This document shows positions 55,501-64,000 of a stretch of DNA of 64,000 bases, piece by piece. The notes beneath the pieces are model-generated. The model was not told the origin of the DNA and made no database searches. It worked only from the letters and a program-made list of their open reading frames with translations. Position numbers and translations under genes: made by a program. This DNA is from CAVTWD01 sp963738325 (lineage in GTDB: Bacteria > Actinomycetota > Acidimicrobiia > Acidimicrobiales > Ilumatobacteraceae): the NCBI GenBank assembly GCA_963738325.1, contig CAVTWD010000008.1, positions 372,001-436,000 of the forward strand, given 5' to 3'. Position 1 is the stretch's first letter. Every line of letters begins with the position of its first letter.

Positions 55501-57415
55501 TCGATAGAGGCCGGCGAACGTCGAGCGGAATTCTTGGCGGGCCTCCGGGGTGTCGAGGGCGGCGCCCGCCGGCGCCCGGAGACCGAAGTCGTAGAGCCAG
55601 CGCCGGCGACCGTCGTCGAGACGCAGCTCGTACGGTCGCTCGTCGGTGACTTGCATCCCGAGGTGCTCGAGCAGCGGCAGCACCGACGAGAGCGAGATCG
55701 GCGCGCCCTCGACATACAGCTTGAAGCGCAACTCCCCGGGGGTCGCGTCGACGGGGCGGTAGAGCGCGCTGGCGATGCCGTCGACCTGGTCGAGCGACTC
55801 GAAGCGTCGGATGTCCTTCACGGCGCCACGCGGGTCATAGCCCTCGCGATACGAGGCGGGGAAAGCCTCGCCGTAGCGGGCCAGCAAGGCGAGACCCTCC
55901 TGCTCGCCCTCGCTGCTCACGAGGGCATCACGCAAATCGTCGATCCACCATCGGGTCACGGCGACGAGTTGCCGCTCGACGGCGGCCGTGTCGATGTCCA
56001 CGGGCGCGTCGCGCCCCGTGTAGACGAGGAAGTGCACGCGAGCGAGCACGCTCTCGGTGATGAGCGTGGTGTGCTCGGCCGTGGTGCCGCCGTAGGCCCG
56101 CAACAGGATGTCCTCCATCCGGACCACGACCGTGGCGCTGTAGCGGTCGCGCGGGACGTACACGAGGCACGACCAGAACCGCCCGTACTCGTCGCGGCGG
56201 GCGAACAGCCGCACCTGCTTGCGCTCTTGGAGGTTGAGGATGCCCGTCGAGATCTCGAGGAGCTCGTCGACGGAGATCTGGAAGAGATCGTCGCGGGGGA
56301 ACGTCTCGAGGATGTTCCAGAGCTCCCGCCCGTCGTGGCTGTCGAGGCTGAGCCCCGAACGGTCCAAGACGGCATCGATCTTGCCTCGCAGGAAGGGGAT
56401 GTCCATGGCGCTGGCGCGGTAGGCGAGCGCGGTATAGAGCCCGATGAAGTGACGCTCGCCGGTGACCACGCCCTGCTCGTCGATGATCTTCACGCCGATG
56501 TACTCGAGGTAGTCGGGGCGATGGATCGTGCTGCGCGAGTTGGCCTTCGTCACGATGAGCAGGTTCGGCTCGTGGATGCGAGCCCGCACCTCGTCCGGCA
56601 GCTCGGACAGACGCCTCAAGCTCGGGGCCTGGCCGCCCTCGCGCAGCACGCCCAGCCCCGTGCCCGGGACGCCCCGCAACACCTCGGTGCCGTCGGCATG
56701 GCCGAGCTGGTACTCGCGGTAGCCGAGGAAGGTGAAGTGGTCGTCGGCCATCCACTGCAACAGCTCGCGAGCCGCTTCCCGCTCCCTCGGGAGGATCGCC
56801 GCCGGCTCGCTGGCGAGGTCGGCGGCCAACCAACGCGCCTTCTCCCGCATCACCGGCCAGTCGTCGACCGAGGCGCGGATCTGCTGGAGGACGTGATGCA
56901 GCTCGGTGACCACGGCGCTCGACTGCTCGGGATGGGCCTGGCGATCGACCTCGAAAAGCAGCCAGGACTCGCGGCAGTCTCCGCCGACGCCGACGAGATC
57001 GCCGGTGGTGGTGCGCTCGACCAGCAGGATCGGGTGGATCACCAGATGGATGCCCCATCCCCGGCGATGGAGCGCCATGCTCATCGAGTCGACCAGGAAG
57101 GGACGGTCGTCGCACACGATCTCGACGACCGTGTGGGGGCTCTCCCACCCGTTCGAGTCGACATCGGGGTTGTAGACGCGGACGCTCGGCGGACCACCGA
57201 GCTCGCGATGCCCGCCCGTCGCCCAATGCGACATCGCCGCGCCGTAGAGGTCGCGGGGGTCTCGTTCGGCGAGATCTTCGAGAGGCACCCGCTCGTAGTA
57301 CGGCGCGCACGAACCCGGCCACCCGTTCGGCGTGCTCACCGTCGAGTCGCTCCAGCGCGAGTCCCGCGACCCTTTCCACGAGGTGCTGGTGCGCGTCAAC
57401 CGCGCGCATGGCCAT
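52590..57415 (-). CDS. gdh: NAD-specific glutamate dehydrogenase, large type (two frameshifts)
   Basis: About 1,608 aa, the usual length of the GDH-180/Bac_GDH family (PF05088). N-terminal ACT-like and helical regions include DRPFLVDSMSMALHRRGWGI and DHFTFLGYREYQL. The catalytic part has VYAPGVEGVHLRGGPVARGG, then IRWSDRMEDFRTEILGLMKA, the Lys-bearing GAKGGFVVKEPP and NAD-binding VVGIGDMSGDVFGNGML. It oxidises glutamate to 2-oxoglutarate and ammonium. Frame changes near 57,300 and 55,360 interrupt otherwise perfect conservation and are taken as read errors. The start has a GGGAGGGA ribosome-binding site. Confidence 0.88.
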
Positions 57416-57518
57416 GTCGCGTCCCTCACTCCCTCCCCACGCCGCTGTGGAGAGCTCGTAGGGCGATGGTACCGCCCGACGGCCGGCGGTGGCGGGCCGT
57501 CGCCGGGCGCGCGCCGCC

Positions 57519-59006
57519 TCAGCCGAGGATGGGCTCGATGGCGGGGACGCCAGTGTGCAACTCGGCCCCTTCGATCACATGAGGGCGTGGGCGCATCGTG
57601 GGCGCCGCGTCCTCGTCGTTCAGGAACGACGCCGCGATCACGCCGATGATGCACAACACGATGGCGCCGATGATGGCGGCATGGAACGCGTCCGTGGCGG
57701 AAGCCGCGGCCGCCGGCGTCATCGCCAGCGGGTTCAAGTAGGCGCGGCTGCTCTCCACGAGGATCGTCGCCAGGATGGCCACCCCCACGGCCGAGCCCAC
57801 TTGGCGCTGGACCTGGAAGAGAGCCGACGCGCGACCGGTGTCCTTCGGCTCGATCCGGGCGAAAGCCGCGGCCTGGATGGGGATGAAGATGAGCCCGATC
57901 ATCGTCCCGCGGGTGAACATGAGCAGCCGGATCCACCACTGGCTCGTCTCCACCCCGATGAAGAGGAAGCAGGAGGTGATCACGCCGACGCCGAGGCAGC
58001 CGGTCATGGTGAGCCGCCGAGGGCCGACCACGGGATAGATGCGCGTACCGACGAGCCGGCTCGTGAGGATGATGCCGAAGGCTTGCGGGAACGTGGTGAG
58101 ACCGGACTGGAACGGGTTCAGCCCGCGGGGCCCCTGAAGGAACTGCGGGAGCACGAAGAGCACACCCAGAAGCGCGCCATACGTCGCGAAGGAAACGATG
58201 TTCGGCGTGCGGAAGCTGCGCCGGGCGAGGAGCTTGAGGTCGAGCATGGGGAACGCCACGTGGTTCTCCACGATGACCAAGGCCGCGATGGCGACGACGC
58301 CGAGCAGCAGTGAGCCGATGACGAGCGGGCTGCTCCAACCCTGGATGGGTCCCTCGGAGAAGGCGAACAGCACGGCGGCCAAGCCCACGCCGGCGAGCAC
58401 GAACCCGCCGGCGTCGAATCCACCCGCGCTGCCCTCCTTGTGCTCCTTCAGCATCAGCGCGGAGAAGATGACCCCGAAGATGCCGATGGGCACGTTCACG
58501 TAGAAGATCCACCGCCAGCTCGCGTAGGTGACGAGGAAGCCACCGAGCACCGGGCCGATGGCCGGCGCCAGCACGGTGGCCGACGCCAGGATCGCGGCCG
58601 CCCGCGGCCGCTCGATCGGCGGGTAGGCCCGGTAGAGCATCGCCGTGCCAACGGGCGCGATCATGCCGCCGCCGACTCCCTGGAGGATGCGGAACGCGAC
58701 GAGGGACTGGATGCTCCACGCCAGACCGCACAGGGCGGACGCCAGGGTGAACACTCCGAGGGCGAAGCAGAAGATCCGCTTGGTTCCGAATCGGTCGCCC
58801 AGCCAACCCGAGGCGGGGATCCACAGAGCGAGGCTGAGGAGATAGCCGGTGACGACCCACTCGATCTCGCTGGTGCCCGCCTGGAACTCGCGGCCGAGAT
58901 CGGGCAGGGCGACGTTGACGATGGTCGTGTCGAGGATGTCCATGAACAGCCCGAGCACGAAGGCGGCGGCGACGATCTTCTTGTAGGAAGCGGTCGCTTC
59001 GGTCAC
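57519..59006 (-). CDS. DHA2-family MFS drug-export transporter
   Basis: 495 aa from GTG 59,006 (VTEATASYKKIVAAAF), intact. 14-TM pattern with motif D1 LDTTIVNVALPDLGREF in TM1, motif A GWLGDRFGTKRIF and motif C ATVLAPAIGPVLGGFLV; QVQRQVGSAVGVAILATIL marks TM13. EmrB/QacA-type pumps export lipophilic drugs using the proton gradient. It follows glutamate dehydrogenase on the same strand across 103 bases but is probably transcribed separately. Confidence 0.88.
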   Translation of the reverse strand: MTEATASYKKIVAAAFVLGLFMDILDTTIVNVALPDLGREFQAGTSEIEWVVTGYLLSLALWIPASGWLGDRFGTKRIFCFALGVFTLASALCGLAWSIQSLVAFRILQGVGGGMIAPVGTAMLYRAYPPIERPRAAAILASATVLAPAIGPVLGGFLVTYASWRWIFYVNVPIGIFGVIFSALMLKEHKEGSAGGFDAGGFVLAGVGLAAVLFAFSEGPIQGWSSPLVIGSLLLGVVAIAALVIVENHVAFPMLDLKLLARRSFRTPNIVSFATYGALLGVLFVLPQFLQGPRGLNPFQSGLTTFPQAFGIILTSRLVGTRIYPVVGPRRLTMTGCLGVGVITSCFLFIGVETSQWWIRLLMFTRGTMIGLIFIPIQAAAFARIEPKDTGRASALFQVQRQVGSAVGVAILATILVESSRAYLNPLAMTPAAAASATDAFHAAIIGAIVLCIIGVIAASFLNDEDAAPTMRPRPHVIEGAELHTGVPAIEPILG

Positions 59007-59139
59007 CCCGCACCCCCCCACGGAGCTCAGCCCACGGCGCTCAGGCCAATTCCTTGCACCCTACAGGGAACCCGGCCGCAGGACCCAGGCCGCGCGCCCG
59101 CCGGAAGGGGCCGGGTGAGGGACCCGCGCAGGCCGGAGG

Positions 59140-60015
59140 TCAGGCGGCGCTGACTTCGCCGTGCGTGGCGGGGAGGCGGGCGATGTCCCCCGCCGCCAAG
59201 GGCTCGGCGAGGAGCATCCCCTGCACCATGTCGCAGCCGAGTTGCACGAGGACGTCGAGGCGGGCCGGATCGTCGACGCCTTCGGCGACGACCCGCAAGC
59301 CGAGGCCGTGGAGGAGGTCGAGCAGCCGCTCGACGAGGTACCGGACACGATCGTCGAGGGCCACCGCATCGATGACGTCCGAGCTCAGCTTCACCATCGA
59401 CAAGGGCAGCTTGGTCAGTTGCGCCAGTGACGAGTAGCCGCTGCCGAAGTCGTCGATCGCCACCGAGACGCCCTCATCGGCCAGCCGCGCGAGGCTGGCC
59501 TGGGCCCGGTCGAAGTCGGCCAGTGCCACCGACTCGGTGATCTCCACCCCGATGCGCTCGGGGCTCACGCCGGCGTCCCGGCAGTGGCCGAGGACGAGGT
59601 CGGCCAGACCCGGGCGAACGAGGTCCGACCCGCTGATGTTGACGAGCAGCGACGGGGCTGGTGACCAGAGCTGGGGCCAGTTCCGCGCGTCGTGGGTGGC
59701 CTGGGCGACCATCCAATCGGTCAGGGCGCCGATCGTTCCGACGTGCTCCGCGGCCGGCACGAAGCGCGCCGGCGGCACCGGGCCGTGGAGGGGGTGGCTC
59801 CAGCGGGAGAGCGCCTCGAAGGCCTCCAGCGCCCCGTCCCGTCGCCAAACGGCCTGGTAGAGCAGGCGGATCTCACCGGCCGCCAAGGCGATCGGCAGCT
59901 CTCGCCCGAGCTCGAGGTCCTCCCGCGACGGCGCCGGCGCACCACAGTGGCCGCACTGGCCTCGGTGTTGGCGGGTCGGCGGGTTCACCGGCTCGGGCGG
60001 GTAGAGCGTGCTCAT
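59140..60015 (-). CDS. EAL-domain cyclic-di-GMP phosphodiesterase-like protein
   Basis: 291 aa from MSTLYPPEPVNPP. A short Cys/His stretch (HRGQCGHCGAP) precedes a single EAL domain: EAFEALSRW (the EAL signature), SLLVNISGSDL, VEITESVALADFD, SVAIDDFGSGYSSLAQLTKL and VVAEGVDDP. Metal-binding residues of active phosphodiesterases (E of EAL, N of VNIS, E of ITE, DD of DDFG, E of AEGV) are all present; so c-di-GMP hydrolysis is likely. No membrane or GGDEF domain is visible. Confidence 0.85.
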   Translation of the reverse strand: MSTLYPPEPVNPPTRQHRGQCGHCGAPAPSREDLELGRELPIALAAGEIRLLYQAVWRRDGALEAFEALSRWSHPLHGPVPPARFVPAAEHVGTIGALTDWMVAQATHDARNWPQLWSPAPSLLVNISGSDLVRPGLADLVLGHCRDAGVSPERIGVEITESVALADFDRAQASLARLADEGVSVAIDDFGSGYSSLAQLTKLPLSMVKLSSDVIDAVALDDRVRYLVERLLDLLHGLGLRVVAEGVDDPARLDVLVQLGCDMVQGMLLAEPLAAGDIARLPATHGEVSAA

Positions 60016-60207
60016 GACACCGGCAAGATCGTTCGGGGCGGACGAAGGGATACGGGCCGAACCGTACAATTCCTTTCGGCAACCCGAAATGAGCCTCCCG
60101 ACCCACATTCGCTGGCGGGCAACATCAGACGGTAGAACCGCCGGTGAGCACGGATTGTTCCCGAGGCCAACGCCGGAGGCAGAGAACCGACGGCTCCGGC
60201 ACCGGGA

Positions 60208-61362
60208 TCAGGCTCCCACCCGCTCCTCGACGCGGGGCGGCGGCCACGGCGTGCCGGCCCTGGCCGGGGGCGGCCGTGTGGGCTGCGAGAGATCCTCGAC
60301 TCGCACCTGGCCCAGCACGTGCCCTTCGGCGTCGCGCACCATCACCGGGAGCATCAGGACCCGTGAGCCGAGGACTCGTGAGACCTCTTCGTCGGGGCTG
60401 GCCACGGCGCTGTCATCGACGGGCTGAGCCAACTCGCCCACCATGACCTGCCCACGAGAGAGCGCGGCCCGGCTGGCGGCCACCGCGGTGAGGATCCCGA
60501 CGGGTCGGCCGTCCCCCCGGTCGATCAGGTACACCGGCGACGGGCGGCGACCCATGTCGGCCACCAGGTCGTGCACCGTTGTCCACGCCGGCACCGAGGG
60601 TGGCGGGGCGCTCATGACGTCGCGGAACCGCAGGCCGGCCATGGCTGTGCGCCACTGCTGGAGACGCCGCTCGGCCCCCGAGGCCGTCACCACCATCCAC
60701 CCGATGAGCGCCAGCCAGAGCCCGGCGAAGGCACCGTTGAGGAACACGAAGATGCCACCGGACAGCAGCACCAGCCCGACGACGCTGGAGACCTTGGCCG
60801 CGATGACCGTGGCGCGCTCGCGATCCTTCGTGATGGCCCACAGGGCCCCGGTGAGGACGCGGCCACCATCCAGTGGGCGCGCGGGCAGCAGGTTGAACAC
60901 GGCGAGGACGGCGTTGGCAAAGGCCAACCACGCCAGCCCGTTGATGAGCACTCTGGCGTCGGTGGCGGCGTTGACGGCCACGGCGGCGCCGAAGAGGGCC
61001 GCGGCCACTCCGAGGCTGGCCATGGGCCCGGCCCCGGCGATCAGCAGCTCCGAGCCCGGCGTCGGGGCCTCCCGCTTGAGCTCGGCCATGCCACCGAGGA
61101 TCCAGAGCGTGATGCGATCGACCTCGATCCCGTAGCGCCGGGCGACGGCCGCGTGGGCGAGCTCGTGCAGCACGAGACCGCCGATGAAGAGGGCGACGAC
61201 GAGGCCCCCGGTCACCCAATAGGTGCCCGTGGGATAGCCCGGCAGACCGGCCTCGAGCCCGCTGGCCAGCGACCAGACCGCCAGGAGGGCGAAGACGAAC
61301 AATGACCAGTGAGCGCCGACTTGGATGCCGAGCGGCCGGCCCAGCGTGACACTCGATTTCAT
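60208..61362 (-). CDS. Site-2-type M50 metalloprotease with CBS domains (Rip3-like)
   Basis: 384 aa from MKSSVTLGRPLGIQVGAHWS. Several transmembrane helices hold the zinc site HELAH in LVLHELAHAAVARRYGIEV and the third ligand region NLLPARPLDGGRVLTGALW. The C-terminal third (LRFRDVMSAPPPSVPAWTTV, PVGILTAVAASRAALSRG and VMVRDAEGHVLGQVRVEDL) is a CBS pair. Intramembrane proteolysis of anti-sigma or other regulators, tuned by a nucleotide-binding CBS part, is the known family theme; the substrate is not visible nearby. Confidence 0.85.
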   Translation of the reverse strand: MKSSVTLGRPLGIQVGAHWSLFVFALLAVWSLASGLEAGLPGYPTGTYWVTGGLVVALFIGGLVLHELAHAAVARRYGIEVDRITLWILGGMAELKREAPTPGSELLIAGAGPMASLGVAAALFGAAVAVNAATDARVLINGLAWLAFANAVLAVFNLLPARPLDGGRVLTGALWAITKDRERATVIAAKVSSVVGLVLLSGGIFVFLNGAFAGLWLALIGWMVVTASGAERRLQQWRTAMAGLRFRDVMSAPPPSVPAWTTVHDLVADMGRRPSPVYLIDRGDGRPVGILTAVAASRAALSRGQVMVGELAQPVDDSAVASPDEEVSRVLGSRVLMLPVMVRDAEGHVLGQVRVEDLSQPTRPPPARAGTPWPPPRVEERVGA

Positions 61363-61623
61363 GATGGGGACCACCTTCGACGGTTCTCGACGACGGGACC
61401 GCCAGGTCTGATCCGCCCGGTGATCCCGGGTGACGCCACCAGGCCCTTCATGGCTCGGGCCGTGTTGGTGGTGGCGCCGTCGAGAGGGTTGCTCCCCTGG
61501 TTCACGCCCAAGGTTACCGCTTCCGGCCGCCCGTCCCACGGTGGGGGTTCAGAACGCTTTCAGGCCGTAGGCGCTCGTTGAACGCCCGCTGACAGGGAAC
61601 CCGTGGTGGAGCGGTCGGCGCCG

Positions 61624-61950
61624 ATGGATGATGGAGGCGTGCAGACCGTATCCGATCCGGGGTCGCCCGTCACCGCCGCCGCCGGCGAGCGCTTCGCGGT
61701 GGAGCTGGCCGGCAACCTGACCACTGGCTACCGCTGGGAGCTCACGGCCGGCGAGGGGGATCATGTCCGCCTCCTGGAGTCGACCTACCAGCCCCGGCCT
61801 GAAGGTGGCGTCGGCGGGGGCGGGGTCCACCGCTTCGAGCTCGAGGCGGTCTCGGCGGGCAGCACCGTCCTGCGCTTCCGCCATGCCCGCCCCGGCGAGG
61901 AGGACGCTCCGTCGGTGCGCACGGTCGAGTTCTCGGTCACCGTCACCTGA
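61624..61950 (+). CDS. Chagasin-like protease inhibitor (I42 family)
   Basis: 108 aa from MDDGGVQTVSDPGSPV (an upstream ATG at 61,603 is possible). The three inhibitor loops of the family are visible: ELAGNLTTGYRWEL (NPTTGY-like), GGVGGGGVHRFEL (GxGG loop) and LRFRHARPGEEDAP (RPW-like loop). I42 proteins block papain-type cysteine proteases. No signal peptide is apparent, so it may act inside the cell. Confidence 0.82.
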   Translation: MDDGGVQTVSDPGSPVTAAAGERFAVELAGNLTTGYRWELTAGEGDHVRLLESTYQPRPEGGVGGGGVHRFELEAVSAGSTVLRFRHARPGEEDAPSVRTVEFSVTVT

Positions 61951-62066
61951 CGCCATCCCACTGCAGAGGTGACCCCCGGTACCGCCATCCGCTGACCGCC
62001 CTGCGGCTGGAGGGCCGGCGCTACAACGGGGGACTACGGTCCTGGCCTGGCCGCAGGAGGTGCGCC

Positions 62067-63578
62067 ATGACCACCATGATCGCCCCGCTCCGGAGGGCCA
62101 CCCTCGTGGCGGCCGGCGACGTCGGTGTCGTCTGTGGACCCGTCGGGCTCACCTATCGCGACATCTGGGACCGTTGCCGGCGCCTCGTCGGCGCGCTGCG
62201 GGGGCTCGGGCTGCGAGAGGGCGACCGGGTGGCGGTGGTGGGACCGAACTGCCATCGCTACATCGAGCTCTACCAGGCCGTGCCCGGCGCAGGGATGGTG
62301 CTCGTGCCGCTGAACCAGCGCCACACCGTGAGCGAGCTGCGCTACGCGCTCGAGGACTCGGGGACGAAGGTGCTCTTCGCCGGGCGTGACGTCGAGGGAC
62401 TGGAGAGCAGCGTCGAGCGCATCGTCGACCTCGGCGACGGCTACGAGGCGCTGCTGGCGGCGGCCGAGCCCGCCGACTTCCCGGGCGATCTGGCCGAGGA
62501 CACGCTCGCCGGGCTCTTCTACACCGGCGGCACGACGGGCGCGGCCAAGGGCGTGATGCTCACCCATCGCAACCTCGTGGCCAACACGTTCCACTACTTG
62601 GTCTTCCTCCCGTTCCGGCCCGAGACACGGTGGTTGGTCGCGGCCCCGTTGTTCCACGCCGCCGGATCGGTGGCCGTGCTCGCCACCGTGTGGAACGGCG
62701 GCTGCCAGGTGGTGCTGCCGACGTTCGACCCGGCGATCGCGCTCGATCTCATCGAGCGCCACGGCGTCACCGACACGCTGGTCGTGCCGACGATGCTCGC
62801 CGCCATGAGCGAAGAGCAGGCGGCTCGCCCGCGAGATGTCGGGTCGTTGCAGACCATCAGCCACGGCGGCTCGCCCATCGCCACCGACACCTTGCGCCGC
62901 GCCCACGCCGTCTTCCCCGACGCCGAGCTCCTCCACCTGTACGGCACCACCGAGACCGCTCCCATCGCCACGACCATGCGCGGCGAGGAGCAGTTGCTCG
63001 ACACACCCCGCGCCCGCTCGTGCGGTCAGCCCGCCGTGGGCGTGGAGGTGGTCGTCGTCGGCGTCGATGGCACGCCCCTTCCGCACGGGGAAGTAGGCGA
63101 GCTCGCCATCCGCGGTGCCAATGTCATGGTCGGGTACTGGAACAAGCCCGAGCAGACAACGGCCGCCCTCGTCGATGGCTGGTACCACACGGGCGACCTC
63201 GGCTACATGGACGACGAGGGCTGCCTCTACCTGGTCGACCGAGCCAAGGACATGATCGTGTCGGGCGGCGAGAACGTGTACAGCACGGAGGTGGAAGACG
63301 TGCTGTACCGCCATCCGGCCGTGCTCGAGGCCGCCGTCTTCGCCGTGCCCGACCCGCGCTGGGGCGAGGCCGTCCACGCCGTCGTCGTGCTCCGGGCCGA
63401 CGTCAGCGAGGACGAGCTCGTGAGCCACTGCCGCGCCCACATCGCCGCGTACAAGGTGCCCAAGCGGATCGAGCGACGCGACGAGCCGCTGCCGAAGTCG
63501 GGCGCGGGCAAGGTGCTGAAGCGGGAGCTCCGCGAGCCCTACTGGCAGGGCCAGGTGGCGCGGGTGGGTGGGACGTGA
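62067..63578 (+). CDS. AMP-dependent acyl-CoA synthetase/ligase
   Basis: 503 aa, full length and in frame. ATP/AMP motifs: GLFYTGGTTGAAKGVMLTHR (P-loop-like A3), LLHLYGTTETAPIATTM (A5), DGWYHTGDLGYMDDEGCLYL (A7), DRAKDMIVSGGENVYSTEVE (A8 hinge) and the catalytic Lys of PKSGAGKVLKRELRE (A10). It activates a fatty or aromatic acid to acyl-CoA. The adjoining enoyl-CoA hydratase-type gene on the same strand 24 bases on suggests a shared acyl-CoA pathway. Confidence 0.88.
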   Translation: MTTMIAPLRRATLVAAGDVGVVCGPVGLTYRDIWDRCRRLVGALRGLGLREGDRVAVVGPNCHRYIELYQAVPGAGMVLVPLNQRHTVSELRYALEDSGTKVLFAGRDVEGLESSVERIVDLGDGYEALLAAAEPADFPGDLAEDTLAGLFYTGGTTGAAKGVMLTHRNLVANTFHYLVFLPFRPETRWLVAAPLFHAAGSVAVLATVWNGGCQVVLPTFDPAIALDLIERHGVTDTLVVPTMLAAMSEEQAARPRDVGSLQTISHGGSPIATDTLRRAHAVFPDAELLHLYGTTETAPIATTMRGEEQLLDTPRARSCGQPAVGVEVVVVGVDGTPLPHGEVGELAIRGANVMVGYWNKPEQTTAALVDGWYHTGDLGYMDDEGCLYLVDRAKDMIVSGGENVYSTEVEDVLYRHPAVLEAAVFAVPDPRWGEAVHAVVVLRADVSEDELVSHCRAHIAAYKVPKRIERRDEPLPKSGAGKVLKRELREPYWQGQVARVGGT

Positions 63579-63602
63579 CCGCTCGACGCCGAGATCGACC
63601 GC

Positions 63603-64000
63603 CGTGCTCGTGACGGCGGACGCGCGGGCCGAGCGGGACGAACGACTGCGCCACGACATCGGCGCCATCTACGACGAGCTCACCGATGGACGGCGCCGCT
63701 CGCGGCGCGTCGCCGACCTCGTGTATGCCGCGGCCGAGCTGTACCCGGACCTCTTGCCTTCGCGCGCGGACATCGACGAGGAACGCACCCACCTGCAGAA
63801 GGACAAGGGCGGCCTCGAGATCGACCAGGGGAACTTCGTCGCCCACGTGCTCGCCCATCCCCCCTCGGGGCGGCACCTGCTCCACTCGATGTCCCAGCCG
63901 AGGGCCGAGGCCATCGAGCGACTCGACGAGTTCCAACGGACCGGCGGCCTCGACCTCGGACCTGTCCGTTTGGATCGGGACGAAGCGATCGGTCTCGTCA
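63603..64000 (+). CDS. Enoyl-CoA hydratase/isomerase family protein, DpgC-like N-terminus (runs off the window)
   Basis: GTG start giving VLVTADARAERDERLR, then IYDELTDGRRRSRRVADLVY, LPSRADIDEERTHLQKDKGG, LEIDQGNFVAHVLAHPPSG and TGGLDLGPVRLDRDEAIGL. This is the helical N-terminal extension of DpgC-type (3,5-dihydroxyphenyl)acetyl-CoA dioxygenases and relatives, ahead of the crotonase core that lies beyond the window. DpgC is a cofactor-free oxygenase; whether this one is cannot be told without the core. Confidence 0.65.

Noticed and set aside
49882..57415. Frameshifts in gltX and glutamate dehydrogenase as signs of pseudogenes or programmed frameshifting
   Set aside because: The sequence is fully conserved on both sides of each break, breaks lie at G/C runs, and gltX is essential. 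Read errors are the simplest explanation, so I also discount single indels in other genes.

Overview
The window is high-GC actinobacterial DNA. Gene content (DUF2252 proteins, an NAD-specific glutamate dehydrogenase of about 1,600 aa, DHA2-type MFS pumps, a Rip3-like M50 protease with a CBS-like tail, AsnC-type regulators) suits Acidimicrobiia or a related soil or freshwater actinobacterium; the species cannot be fixed from sequence alone. Many genes, including ones that should be essential or intact such as gltX and glutamate dehydrogenase, carry single-base frameshifts, often at G/C runs. I read these as long-read consensus errors. Real truncations are treated separately.

Layout. Bases 1-4,250 hold a minus-strand stress/metabolic operon (arylsulfatase tail, DUF2252, aquaporin, GMC oxidoreductase, GH63-like glucosidase) and an NDH-2 tail, with two truncating junctions near 1,130 and 3,830. 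Bases 4,315-9,643 are the right part of integrative element A (MobF relaxase, excisionase-like protein, two small genes, tyrosine integrase), ending in a 49-bp copy of a tRNA-Glu 3' end. Bases 9,595-35,170 are element B, about 25.5 kb, in tandem with A and ending at the intact tRNA-Glu(CTC). From left to right B holds an ExeA-type transposition ATPase with a Mu-type transposase remnant, an IS3-family element, a 1,068-aa NTPase/phosphoribosyltransferase-like protein, two 1.09-kb direct repeats each with a low-molecular-weight phosphatase gene, a PadR/hydrolase pair, a group II intron whose reverse transcriptase is split by a 2.7-kb serine-recombinase element, a DUF772-type IS, a membrane protein, a SAM methyltransferase, a MobF relaxase operon, a coupled two-gene cassette and a second integrase. 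Bases 35,331-48,987 look like a third, decayed island (C) inserted at tRNA-Gln(CTG). It carries DUF2252, an epoxide hydrolase, a TMEM175-like channel, DUF1269, CMD-like paralogues, a MalT-like LuxR regulator and an MFS pump, and remnants of a relaxase, an integrase and an excisionase. Bases 49,149-64,000 are chromosomal backbone: YdcF-like protein, gltX, AsnC-type protein, hydrolase, glutamate dehydrogenase, MFS pump, EAL protein, M50 protease, chagasin-like inhibitor, acyl-CoA synthetase and a DpgC-like enzyme.

Reading of the locus. The ancestral order was probably gltX, tRNA-Gln, tRNA-Glu. Element C separated the two tRNA genes, and B and A stacked behind tRNA-Glu. Each island end carries a short direct repeat with an 11-bp period just inside the tRNA-derived core, as expected for integrase arm sites. 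The most interesting single gene is the NTPase/phosphoribosyltransferase-like protein at 12,842-16,048, a plausible uncharacterised conflict or defence protein carried as cargo of element B.
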